The translations under genes were made by a program, and so were the position numbers. Below the pieces are notes generated by a model. The model ran no database searches. It was given only the letters and a program-made list of their open reading frames with translations, and was not told where the DNA came from. Positions 16,632 to 24,863 of a stretch of DNA of 46,226 nucleotides are shown piece by piece (within the stretch, counting starts at the first letter, position 1; each line of letters begins with the position of its first letter). The stretch lies in NCBI GenBank assembly GCA_046302715.1, contig JBKCHQ010000164.1, positions 1 to 46,226 of the forward strand, read 5' to 3'. The stretch comes from CAMCXT01 sp046302715 (GTDB lineage Bacteria > Bacteroidota > Bacteroidia > M30B66).

Positions 16632-17657
16632 TTAAGCACTTCTTTTTTGTCGAACAATGATTGAAAAAAGCGCTTTGAAAAAGTATCTCAAATCGGTTGT
16701 ATAGGGCCTTTTTAGCTTTTCTATTAAATATATTCGTTCGGCATTTTGCACGCTTTCTACATCTGAACTTACGTTTAGTGCCACATACGGCGGAATACAA
16801 CCCGGTTTTTGGCGGTTTCTCAATTTCTGCAAGTCTTCGGGGATGTCTTGAAAATACCTTTGAGACACCGGCCTCACCCCAACCAATTTCATTTCTCCTT
16901 TAAGGATATTAAACAATTGCGGAAGCTCATCAATCCAATATTTTCTAAATAATTTACCCCACGGCGTGAGCCTAAAATCATTAGCCGGTTTTCCGCTTTG
17001 TGCATAGCCGTATTTTTTTAAAATATAATCGTGCAAATATTCTGAATACGGATGCATGGTTCTAAACTTATACACTTTAATGATTTCCCCCCTGTATCCA
17101 AGGCGATTCATAGAAAATACAGGCCCGTAGCTAGGCTCCATATCAAAGGCGGGTTCTTTTACTTTTTTAGCGATAAAATAATCTAATCCTTCTATCTTTT
17201 CATTTCCAATTATTTCATAACCGCAACATACAATGCGACCGAGCATCTCAGCTTTTGAGAGCAACCTGTTTTTTCCTTTGGTTAAAAAAAAGTAAAGCTG
17301 TTTGGTTCCATTCATCTTGGGCATCACCCTATGAAACACAAAATCAAAAGCCATAAACAACAGGCGCAAAACAGGAATCCTGTAACGAGCAAATCGGGCT
17401 CTCCTTGAGGTGTAGGTTTCGAAATAGCCTACAAGAACGTTTCCGATGCAAAGCGTTGCGTTGATTTGCTCCAGCCTTTTATTTATGAATCGCTCATTAT
17501 TCATGAGTGCACTAAAACAGTGCACCGTAGCCTGATTTAAAATGTTGGAGTTTGCGTTCTCCTCCACAGATATAAAATTAATTTCCTGCAGATTTACCCG
17601 AATGTATTTCGAGGCGAACTTTAAAATTTTATTTCGATAATCATTTTCTGGCACCAT
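16632..17657 (-). CDS. Initiating sugar (undecaprenyl-phosphate) phosphotransferase
   Basis: A 341-residue protein whose C-terminal half (about 180-335) is a bacterial sugar transferase domain. It shows VFSMNRLGYRGEIIKVYKFRTM, YWIDELPQLFNILKGEMKLVG and VRPVSQRYF. Such enzymes attach the first sugar phosphate to undecaprenyl phosphate and so start repeat-unit synthesis. Only one clearly hydrophobic segment (about 93-110) is seen instead of the multi-helix WbaP anchor. The N-terminal third (KNRLLSKAEMLGRIVCCGYEI) resembles a regulatory or Rossmann-like region found in Bacteroidota versions. Its start overlaps the DUF354 gene by 17 bases, so it is in the operon. The sugar transferred cannot be told from sequence alone. 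Confidence 0.88.
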   Translation of the reverse strand: MVPENDYRNKILKFASKYIRVNLQEINFISVEENANSNILNQATVHCFSALMNNERFINKRLEQINATLCIGNVLVGYFETYTSRRARFARYRIPVLRLLFMAFDFVFHRVMPKMNGTKQLYFFLTKGKNRLLSKAEMLGRIVCCGYEIIGNEKIEGLDYFIAKKVKEPAFDMEPSYGPVFSMNRLGYRGEIIKVYKFRTMHPYSEYLHDYILKKYGYAQSGKPANDFRLTPWGKLFRKYWIDELPQLFNILKGEMKLVGVRPVSQRYFQDIPEDLQKLRNRQKPGCIPPYVALNVSSDVESVQNAERIYLIEKLKRPYTTDLRYFFKALFSIIVRQKRSA

Positions 17658-18720
17658 TACGTTCTACTTCCATAATATTATTAATAGTTCTTAAATAAAA
17701 TGAGGTAACATCCTCTTTATCGTTGAGCATTTTAGTCCTCTTTGCTGCAAAAAGATTTTTCCTGTCATCTGTTGCAAAAACATCCTCTATTTTTCGGTAT
17801 AATTCATCGGGGTGCGAAGGATGAATCCCAAACGTTAATTGATAGTTCTCCTCAAGCTCTTCCAGTACGCTTATTTTGCCTGCAAAACTACTAAATCTTA
17901 GCGCTGGCGTACCCAGAATTGCAGCCTCAACCGCCATACTTTGACTATCGCCCAGATATAATTGTGCAAATGCCAAAACATGATGAATGTCTAAGGGGTT
18001 GATATTAAGCCTATAGCGTTCAAATTCGGGCTCTAAAGGCCTTTCGGAGGTTATGAACACAGCGCCGTATTTTTGAAGCCGCTTAATTGTTTCAGACGCA
18101 ATTTCGGGCGTAAACCCCTCGGCAAAAGTATCGTGATGAGCGTTGAGCTTTGCAAAGCGGATTATGGAATAGGGCTTTGATGCATCAAAATATTTTTGGA
18201 CAATCTCAACATTCGGAACAAATCGCTTAGGATGTAAATACGCCAATTTCTGATATCCCTGATACGTAATTGTTTTTCGCTGCCATGGACCGTTATCACA
18301 GATTGCCGGCGAAACAACAGCACTTGCAAATGGATATACCACCCGAGCAAACCCTTTTACAACCTTGTAATCATCCTCATTAAACACCAGACTTTTTATG
18401 CCTAGAAGTTTTCCTACCCATGCAATTTCGGCAGAAGTGCCAAGCATTAAATCGGGCCTGTTTTGTTTGGCAAAACGAAATAGAACCGAAGTTTTTACCC
18501 AAAGGCTCTCAATAATTCCCATAATACCGTCCTTTCTTCCTTGAGGTAAGGTATTAATATATTGAAGGCCAGAGGCGTCGAGCAAATCTGTTAATACATC
18601 CTTGGTTTTAACCATTATAGTTGTTCTAACACCTTGTTGATTAAGCTCAGCAATCGTATTTTTAAACATATGATAATGCGCAGGATGTCCCAAAAAAAAC
18701 AAACAATGCTTTTGCTTCAT
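17641..18720 (-). CDS. DUF354 protein, putative GT-B fold glycosyltransferase/epimerase-like
   Basis: A 359-residue protein with the DUF354 opening (LFFLGHPAHYHMFKNTIAEL), a Rossmann-like N-terminal half (RPDLMLGTSAEIAWVGKLLG), and a C-terminal half with LYLGDSQSMAVEAAILGTPALR, which resembles the nucleotide-sugar site of UDP-GlcNAc 2-epimerase and GT-B enzymes (Gly-Asp-Ser...Glu-Ala). It has no signal or membrane segment. Lying between a GT4 gene and the initiating transferase, it is probably a sugar-transferring or sugar-modifying enzyme of the repeat unit. DUF354 has no firmly established reaction that I know of. Confidence 0.78.
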   Translation of the reverse strand: MKQKHCLFFLGHPAHYHMFKNTIAELNQQGVRTTIMVKTKDVLTDLLDASGLQYINTLPQGRKDGIMGIIESLWVKTSVLFRFAKQNRPDLMLGTSAEIAWVGKLLGIKSLVFNEDDYKVVKGFARVVYPFASAVVSPAICDNGPWQRKTITYQGYQKLAYLHPKRFVPNVEIVQKYFDASKPYSIIRFAKLNAHHDTFAEGFTPEIASETIKRLQKYGAVFITSERPLEPEFERYRLNINPLDIHHVLAFAQLYLGDSQSMAVEAAILGTPALRFSSFAGKISVLEELEENYQLTFGIHPSHPDELYRKIEDVFATDDRKNLFAAKRTKMLNDKEDVTSFYLRTINNIMEVERNGARK

Positions 18721-18723
18721 ACT

Positions 18724-19653
18724 TTATTGGGCGCTAATTTCTGAATACAGTTTTAGTATTTGTAATGCGACCTGCCTGCCGCTTATCCGCAATTGGTTGA
18801 TTCGCTCAGGACCCTCGGTAAATTTACGATTTGTTCTAAATTCCATTGCTTTTATGAGTTTAAACGCTACGTCATTAGGCTCAAATGAAGCTATAAAACA
18901 GCCAGATAAATTCTTGATTAAAAACGCCACATCGCCAACATTTGTAGAAACCACAGGCGTACCCGTAGAAAGGGCCTCCTTAATAAATTGAGGCGAGCCT
19001 TCGGAAAAAGAGCTCAGTAATGCAGCATCACAAGCATTTAGCATCATTGCCACTTCGTAACGCGAGCGATTTTTTAATTCAACAAGCTCCAATGTTGGAT
19101 CATTAAGGGTTTCAATCGCAGCAGCAGCCAAGGGGTAATTCTTAACCGAATTGTTAAATGCCGAGGAAAAGAGTATGTATTTTTTTTCGGGCAACCATCC
19201 TAACTCGGCTTTTGCGGCCGTTTTTTCAGATGGAATAAAAATATTGGTATCCACCCCACAGGGAATTATTTCAACATCACTTCTTCCAAGCTTACGTTGC
19301 ATTTCCTCCGAAACTACAATCTGTTTATGCGTTAATACGATTGCTAAACGTGTAAAAGCTCTAAGTTTTGATTGGTTTACATCTGACCCATGAAAGGTGG
19401 CCAGCACCTTTTTACTGCGTTGAAGACCGCATAAAAGAGCCGACATGCCCGAATGCGCATGAATAAGATTGGGATCAAACGATTTAATCATCTTTTTTAA
19501 ATCGCTCCAATTGCCTAAGTATCCTTCAATTCCTTTTCCAACAATCGGGAAAATTTGTATTTCAACGCCCAGCTTAGAGAGTTCCTCCGCCTGCTCTTGA
19601 ACAAAAGGACTCACCCTACCTGAGTTGGCGCTGCAAACTACGAGTGCCCGCAT
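18724..19653 (-). CDS. Family 4 glycosyltransferase
   Basis: A 309-residue GT-B enzyme. The N-terminal acceptor half includes LIHAHSGMSALLCGL and ATFHGSDVNQSKLR. The C-terminal donor half has the GT4 E-x7-E type motif in SFSEGSPQFIKEALSTGTPVV followed by STNVGDVAFLI. The frame is open for 17 codons further upstream, but MRALVVCSANSG at 19653 is the natural first beta strand, so that ATG is chosen; it still overlaps the polymerase gene by 38 bases. It is cytoplasmic and adds a sugar to the lipid-linked repeat unit. The donor and linkage are unknown. Confidence 0.87.
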   Translation of the reverse strand: MRALVVCSANSGRVSPFVQEQAEELSKLGVEIQIFPIVGKGIEGYLGNWSDLKKMIKSFDPNLIHAHSGMSALLCGLQRSKKVLATFHGSDVNQSKLRAFTRLAIVLTHKQIVVSEEMQRKLGRSDVEIIPCGVDTNIFIPSEKTAAKAELGWLPEKKYILFSSAFNNSVKNYPLAAAAIETLNDPTLELVELKNRSRYEVAMMLNACDAALLSSFSEGSPQFIKEALSTGTPVVSTNVGDVAFLIKNLSGCFIASFEPNDVAFKLIKAMEFRTNRKFTEGPERINQLRISGRQVALQILKLYSEISAQ

Positions 19654-20839
19654 ATGAACTTTGGTATAGAATGCCGATGATGCTGCCAAGATAAATAAAA
19701 ACAATAAGCCTATAGCTTATATGATACATCTGGCCTGCAAGCGAGGTAATGAATGGAGTAATAAAGAGCATGTAAAACGTAGCTTTTAATTCTTTTTTTA
19801 CTTCAATATCTAATGGGCTTTTAAAATAATACTTTCTGAACTTTTTAAAAATATCAATAAAGACAAAGAAATACAGTAAAAAACCTATGATACCAATGGT
19901 GTTAATAATGAGATTGTAATCTACATGAAGATTTCGTGCGCCAAATCTGCCTGAAGCATAATTCCCCACCGAATTAAAGCCCTGCAATCCAAAAATACTT
20001 TTTACCGGATTTTCGAATGAAAAAACCTCATCCCAAACATAGGCCGTTTCCAGATAACGACTCTCTCTTTCGAGCGCTCCCTGCTCAAAACGGGAGCTTC
20101 TGGCATCAATTCGTTGCTTAATAAGGTCTTCATAAAAAGGTAAGGATACCATTAAAAATAATATTATCCCCAAAAGCACGCGAATAGTAACTAAAACCTT
20201 GGGGGCGAAGGTAAATCGAATAAAGTTGCCGGCAAGCAAACCAGTAATGGCAATTCTCTTCAGTGAAATTACAACCATCATAGCCGTAATAACCGAGAGG
20301 GATAAAACCCAAATTCGCTTTAATCGCTGCCTTCTCATGAAATAAACGATCAAAGGCGTAATAAGCACCGAATAAGTAAATACGTTCCAATTGTCGTCCA
20401 TACCGCCAACCAAAAAATCGGAACCGCCCGTGTAGACTGATTTTCCTATTCCTAGCGTCTGGCTTACCAAGTAATTTATGATAAGAACGACAAACACGAA
20501 AACTACCGACTTATTAAGTACAATTAGTTTTTTAATTGTATTAATGCTGTTAAATCCAATTGCGAACGATAGCATCGGAATTAACACTTTAAGAGTAATG
20601 TTCAACGAGCGGTTCCAGTCGGTGCTGAACAGTACGTTTACCAAACAATAAATGGCAAATACAAAAGTCCATGCATAGAACTTTTTGTTTTTTTCATGCC
20701 GAATAAGCGTAGCTCCGATTAAGGCAAGCATGGCCGCTGCTCTTAATATGGGTAAAGCGCCTCCGCCTTCAAAAAAAATAAGAAGTACGTCAAACAATAC
20801 ATTTACCGGAAGCAAGAATAGAATCAACCAGTTTTTCAT
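19616..20839 (-). CDS. wzy: Wzy-like polysaccharide polymerase / O-antigen ligase family protein
   Basis: A 407-residue inner-membrane protein with about 10-12 predicted helices and a large periplasmic loop (about 235-300) between them. The loop ends in GARNLHVDYNLIINTIGIIGF, matching the Wzy/WaaL signature in which a His-Asn/Asp pair precedes a conserved Gly-containing helix. In a cluster with a Wzx flippase and Wza/Wzc, a Wzy polymerase that joins repeat units in the periplasm is the best call; WaaL ligase is less likely. The gene starts 5 bases after the upstream GT4 stop, and its 3' end overlaps the next GT4 gene. Confidence 0.83.
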   Translation of the reverse strand: MKNWLILFLLPVNVLFDVLLIFFEGGGALPILRAAAMLALIGATLIRHEKNKKFYAWTFVFAIYCLVNVLFSTDWNRSLNITLKVLIPMLSFAIGFNSINTIKKLIVLNKSVVFVFVVLIINYLVSQTLGIGKSVYTGGSDFLVGGMDDNWNVFTYSVLITPLIVYFMRRQRLKRIWVLSLSVITAMMVVISLKRIAITGLLAGNFIRFTFAPKVLVTIRVLLGIILFLMVSLPFYEDLIKQRIDARSSRFEQGALERESRYLETAYVWDEVFSFENPVKSIFGLQGFNSVGNYASGRFGARNLHVDYNLIINTIGIIGFLLYFFVFIDIFKKFRKYYFKSPLDIEVKKELKATFYMLFITPFITSLAGQMYHISYRLIVFIYLGSIIGILYQSSYAGTRSLQRQLR

Positions 20840-20844
20840 ATTGT

Positions 20845-22041
20845 TTATTGATTGTTTGGCCTTGCAGCTATCGCCTCAATTTTATCTACTTCTTGCTTAA
20901 TGCGCGCTTCCCACGACAACATATTTTCACGTATTTCCTGCGCTGCATTGATCCCATATTCCAATCTTTCGTTGCGGTATTTCAATAACCTTGTTATCGC
21001 CTCTGAAATTTTTGAGGGCTCGGTATTTTTTAACATTAAGGCCGCTCGGTTCGACACAAAATATTTCATAGCTGGACTATCGGCCGTTACGATGCAGCAC
21101 TGGTGCATCATTGCCTCAAATAATGGATTACCCGCGTTGGAGTAATCATAAAATGATAAAAACACATCGCATGTATGATAAAATTTTGTTAGTTCAGCAT
21201 GCGCTATCGAACCAGCAAAAATCACGTGATCGACTAAATGATTGACTTCGACAAGACTTTCAAGCCTTTGGCGCTCCTCTCCATCACCAACGATGATTAA
21301 CATTACCTTGGGATCGTTTTTTGCTAATTCTTTAAGGGCCAGGATTGATTTATCTACTCTTTTCCACGCTGCCAATCTACTAACTGTTAAAAGTATTTTA
21401 GTATCGGAGTCTATTCCGTATCTACGAAGTATTGTATCTCTGTTTTCTTGTTTATCCTCTTTGACATTGATAAAATCTATTCCATTGGGGACAAACCATA
21501 ATTTTTCTTTTGGGCAACCCAATTGAAACAAAAACTCATCGCCCCGTGTACCATCGTTAGTCATGATCACACAGTCGCCAAATTTTTTATATCCTTTATT
21601 CTTTAAATAGAATTTAATCCGTTGCCTAAGCGTGTGATGCTTTTCGGGCCTCCAGTTAACGCCAAAATAACGCACAATAATGGGCTTTTTACCTTCATAC
21701 AGTAAATGGCCTATATAAGACATGAAAGGGCCAGCCAAATACACCACATCTGGTTTAATTTTATGTCTGTTAATGATTGTTTTAATGCGGTAGTTTAAAC
21801 GTATTACGTGTAAATAATTAAATAAATAGCCCCAAAATTTAATCGTGTTTATAGTGTTAAAAGTCTTTGCAGGAAGTTGGATAAATTTGCAATTATTAAT
21901 ATTGGGGTCATCGCCCGGCGCAATTAATAAAACGTTAAATTTTTGCGATAGCCCAATCAGTGTTTTATAGATAACTTCCTTACCAGCACCTTTTCCAAGG
22001 TCGAACACCGAATTTTGCGACAATATTAAAATTGTTTTCAT
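20845..22041 (-). CDS. Family 4 glycosyltransferase
   Basis: A 398-residue GT-B protein. It shows the N-terminal glycine-rich loop (SVFDLGKGAGKEVIYKTL), the mid-protein ILLTVSRLAAWKRVDKSI, which opens GT4 donor domains, VMLIIVGDGEERQRLESL, and YDYSNAGNPLFEAMMHQCC in place of the more usual EGxxxxxxEAMA. It overlaps wzx by 4 bases (ATGA), so the two are translationally coupled. It is a cytoplasmic enzyme building the oligosaccharide repeat. Donor sugar is unknown. Confidence 0.9.
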   Translation of the reverse strand: MKTILILSQNSVFDLGKGAGKEVIYKTLIGLSQKFNVLLIAPGDDPNINNCKFIQLPAKTFNTINTIKFWGYLFNYLHVIRLNYRIKTIINRHKIKPDVVYLAGPFMSYIGHLLYEGKKPIIVRYFGVNWRPEKHHTLRQRIKFYLKNKGYKKFGDCVIMTNDGTRGDEFLFQLGCPKEKLWFVPNGIDFINVKEDKQENRDTILRRYGIDSDTKILLTVSRLAAWKRVDKSILALKELAKNDPKVMLIIVGDGEERQRLESLVEVNHLVDHVIFAGSIAHAELTKFYHTCDVFLSFYDYSNAGNPLFEAMMHQCCIVTADSPAMKYFVSNRAALMLKNTEPSKISEAITRLLKYRNERLEYGINAAQEIRENMLSWEARIKQEVDKIEAIAARPNNQ

Positions 22042-23483
22042 TGGATCAAGAGTTTGGGCCTCTTAAACCATCTCCAGGCCATCGATAATGCAATGGTCGG
22101 GAATAAAATAAGTAAGAGAATTGGAGTTCCCAATGATAATATGTTGAGAATAATCATTACAATAATGGGTCCTAACGCAAAGGAAGACCCTTTTAAAATA
22201 TTAATCAATAGCTGTTTAAAATCCGTCTTGACCTTATTAAGCAGATAAAATAATTGATATCCGTAAACCAATAAACTGGCTACACTGTATAAAACAATGG
22301 CCATTGGTGCATCAAAAAACGATGCGGCTATAACAATGGCCAAAGCCCTAATTAGTAGACTCACCGCCATAAATTGCATAAACTTATGCTGTAGTCCAAG
22401 TATATAATATAAATTACTAATGGGAGAGGAGATAAACCATATAAAGGTCCAAAAGCTCAATACCTGCGAGTACTCCCCGGCAGGGATCCATTGCTTTCCA
22501 AAAAAGAAGGAGAACAAAACATCCCCAAAAAAGAAAATTGCTGTTATGGGCAAGATGCCAAAACTAAATAACTGAATTACTACTTGGTTGCTTGATTTAC
22601 GCAGCGTATTCATATCGGAGGCCTCACCTGCCGATTTTTTGTAAAACACATCGCCTATGGCTTTTCCCAGAAGATTCATAGGCAACCTCAGCATAGTAAA
22701 ACCCAGCGCATAATACCCCACTGTTTTGGCATCAAAATAATAAGCCAGTAAAAAGGATGCAGCCGACCAAGAAAGAAAGTTGAGCAGGGAGGCCGGCACA
22801 TCGAACTTTATAAAGTTTTTATGCTCTAGAAGAAGCATTTTTAAATCGTTCCAGCCTATGATTTCAATGTTGAATTGTGCCTTTTTGCCTAGTTCAAAAA
22901 GATAATAAATAATAACGGTTGTAGCCGCGAGGAGCTCAGCTAAAATAAGCCAAGCCGGCCCGGCACCTAAATTTAAACCAAAAAACAGTTTTAAAATTTG
23001 CAACAGCAAAGCCTGTAAGAACAGACCTTTTGCCATAGTAGTGTACAGTTTAAAGGTGTTTCCTCCGGTTTTGAATAAATTGATAACGGATTGAAGAAAG
23101 AATGCGACAGGGATAGTTAAAATAAAATATCCCGGATACTTTAATCCTAAAAAACTCATCCAAAAAGTCTGAAACGGAAAGGTTAAGAGAAGTAGCGAGA
23201 TGAAAAAAAACAGGATTATAGTAAAGCCTGTGCTGACCAACTTTTTTGCTTCATTGTTATCCGCAAGAATTATTGCCCGATCCAATCGAAGCATAGATAT
23301 AACTACCATCAAACCAACAATCTGATTAAAAAGATTGAGCGTTCCGATGTCTTTGGCATCAAAAATCCTTGTAATAAATGGTGTAAATAAAATTGCCAAG
23401 ACCTGGCTCGCAATGGTACCTGTAGCCAACTTGCTTACGTTAATCCAGAACTCCGAAACACCTAATTTTTGAAGAACTTTCAT
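22038..23483 (-). CDS. wzx: Wzx-like oligosaccharide flippase (MATE/MOP superfamily)
   Basis: A 481-residue protein with about 12-14 predicted membrane helices and the N-terminal MOP signature (VSKLATGTIASQVLAILFTPFITRIF, residues 16-41), typical of polysaccharide transporters that flip undecaprenyl-linked repeat units to the periplasm. It is coupled by 4-base overlaps to the acyltransferase upstream and GT4 downstream. Length and helix number are normal for Wzx. Confidence 0.9.
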   Translation of the reverse strand: MKVLQKLGVSEFWINVSKLATGTIASQVLAILFTPFITRIFDAKDIGTLNLFNQIVGLMVVISMLRLDRAIILADNNEAKKLVSTGFTIILFFFISLLLLTFPFQTFWMSFLGLKYPGYFILTIPVAFFLQSVINLFKTGGNTFKLYTTMAKGLFLQALLLQILKLFFGLNLGAGPAWLILAELLAATTVIIYYLFELGKKAQFNIEIIGWNDLKMLLLEHKNFIKFDVPASLLNFLSWSAASFLLAYYFDAKTVGYYALGFTMLRLPMNLLGKAIGDVFYKKSAGEASDMNTLRKSSNQVVIQLFSFGILPITAIFFFGDVLFSFFFGKQWIPAGEYSQVLSFWTFIWFISSPISNLYYILGLQHKFMQFMAVSLLIRALAIVIAASFFDAPMAIVLYSVASLLVYGYQLFYLLNKVKTDFKQLLINILKGSSFALGPIIVMIILNILSLGTPILLLILFPTIALSMAWRWFKRPKLLIQ

Positions 23484-23995
23484 CTTGCCACCTTTCCTAC
23501 AGCCGGAACCCCCATTAACACATCGCTACCATTGGGGAATGATTTCGTAACAACCGCCCCTGCCGCAACAATGGTATTATCGCCGAGCACGACTCCAGGC
23601 AAAACAACAGCATTGGCGCCAATCCAACAATTTTTACCAATTATAATGGGCTCGCCTTTGAGATGACCTCCTAAATTATGCCCCTCATGGTTGGCAGAAA
23701 TTAATTTCACACCAGGAGCAATTATAGTGTTTGCGCCAATTTTAATTCCATTTATTGCTTGGTAATAACAATTACCCGAAAGTAAAAAACTCTTCTCCAC
23801 CCCTTCGCCCAATTCAATGTTTTCGGGCTTTATGGCTGTTGAAGTGAAGTTGATGGAGAATTTACATTCTTTATTCAACCCAAATAACAGGCGAAAAACC
23901 CAATAGATGGCATAATTTCTTCTGGCTGCTTTTGACAATAATCCTCTGTGCTGCAATTTTTTAATAAATGGAATTCCTAATAGAAGCCTTAGCAT
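23480..23995 (-). CDS. Left-handed beta-helix (hexapeptide) acyltransferase
   Basis: A 171-residue protein, first gene of the polysaccharide operon. Hexapeptide-repeat rungs run from about residue 55 to the end (GANTIIAPGVKLISANHE, GKNCWIGANAVVLPG, NTIVAAGAVVTKSFP) with the conserved His of SANHEGHN. This is the LbH fold of maltose/galactoside or serine O-acetyltransferase-like enzymes. It probably O- or N-acetylates a sugar of the repeat unit using acetyl-CoA. The ending GVPAVGKVAR is the usual GxPAk-type tail. No perfect -7 box is seen upstream, only a one-mismatch TAACTTTA. Confidence 0.88.
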   Translation of the reverse strand: MLRLLLGIPFIKKLQHRGLLSKAARRNYAIYWVFRLLFGLNKECKFSINFTSTAIKPENIELGEGVEKSFLLSGNCYYQAINGIKIGANTIIAPGVKLISANHEGHNLGGHLKGEPIIIGKNCWIGANAVVLPGVVLGDNTIVAAGAVVTKSFPNGSDVLMGVPAVGKVAR

Positions 23996-24139
23996 GGGTA
24001 GATATGAAAGCGAAAGTAAAGTTAAAGTTTCTTTTTTCTATGTTTTCTTAAAATAAGGCTGCTTTTCTGCCATCGAAAATTTTTGTTCGTTTTGATTTTA
24101 TCGCTCAGAGATTTAGCGCTCAAATTATAAGGGGGTTAA

Positions 24140-24168
24140 TTGAATATAATTTGTCTTAACTATCTTTG
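24140..24168 (+). promoter_or_regulatory. Promoter with both -33 TTG and -7 TATCTTTG
   Basis: TTG at 24140-24142, an 18-nt spacer, then TATCTTTG at 24161-24168. This is the best full match to the Bacteroidota consensus (TTG, 17-23 nt, TAnnTTTG) that I found in the window. It would drive the barrel protein at 24224 with a leader of roughly 50 nt. The rest of 23996-24223 is AT-rich and shows no gene. Confidence 0.6.
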
Positions 24169-24223
24169 CTATTACATTTTGTAAATGATTCATTGGTAAT
24201 TTCTATTTACAGCAAAACACTCC

Positions 24224-24847
24224 ATGAAGAAAAGCCATAGCATTAAACTTACGGCATGCTACATAACTGCGCTATTGCTGCTATTTTCTTTTGGAGAAAT
24301 ACGCGCACAAAAAGCCAAACGAGCCAGTATCGAACTTGCTGCGGGCTCCAGTAATGCAGTGCATCCCTTTACACCTGGTTACCGCTCTCCAACTTTTGGC
24401 CTTTTTCATGCCGAATTAGGCTATCGTAAGATGCTAAACGAATTAATTGGCTATAAAGCAACAGCAGGCTATGATAAAATAGAAGGTTCCCCCTCAAGCA
24501 ATGCTTTCTCTTCCAACTACCTTCGCCTAAGTTTTCAAGGCGTGGTTGATATGGGACAACTATTACGCTTTCGCGATTTTGTTCGACGATTTACTATTTT
24601 GGTGCATGGAGGACCCGGTTTTTCAAACTTATGGAATGATAACGGCCAATCGGCATCAATGCTAAACTTAACGGTGGGCATTGTACCTCAGATAAAATTA
24701 TCAGACCGATTTAGGCTTTTTTCTGATTTTACTCGTGTGCGCCACGTATATCAGCAGGTAACTTTCGATCTCCAATCATCGCACAACCAATTGGGCTTCG
24801 ATGGATGGATTGCCAATATTAGTTTGGGCGCTTCCTATAATTTTTAG
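24224..24847 (+). CDS. Outer-membrane beta-barrel protein (OmpA N-terminal-like), stand-alone
   Basis: A 207-residue protein with a Sec signal peptide (ITALLLLFSFGEIRAQ, cleavage near residue 28). The mature part has alternating amphipathic beta strands and ends in Phe (SLGASYNF), as outer-membrane barrels do. Blocks such as SPTFGLFHAELGYRKMLNEL and RRFTILVHGGPGFS resemble the N-terminal barrel of Bacteroidota OmpA-type porins, but the peptidoglycan-binding OmpA domain is absent. It stands alone with its own promoter and converges on the desaturase gene 16 bases away. Its role is unknown beyond a surface barrel. Confidence 0.72.
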   Translation: MKKSHSIKLTACYITALLLLFSFGEIRAQKAKRASIELAAGSSNAVHPFTPGYRSPTFGLFHAELGYRKMLNELIGYKATAGYDKIEGSPSSNAFSSNYLRLSFQGVVDMGQLLRFRDFVRRFTILVHGGPGFSNLWNDNGQSASMLNLTVGIVPQIKLSDRFRLFSDFTRVRHVYQQVTFDLQSSHNQLGFDGWIANISLGASYNF

Positions 24848-24863
24848 TTTCGTTTCTCTTTAA

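Noticed and set aside
16603..16800. N-terminal extension of the Wza-like protein up to 16800
   Set aside because: It overlaps the sugar transferase gene, is basic and Cys-rich, and would bury the lipoprotein signal sequence internally.
23996..24223. Possible small gene or RNA in the gap before the barrel protein
   Set aside because: AT-rich with frequent stops; apart from the promoter at 24140-24168 I see no ORF with a start signal and no tRNA-like fold.
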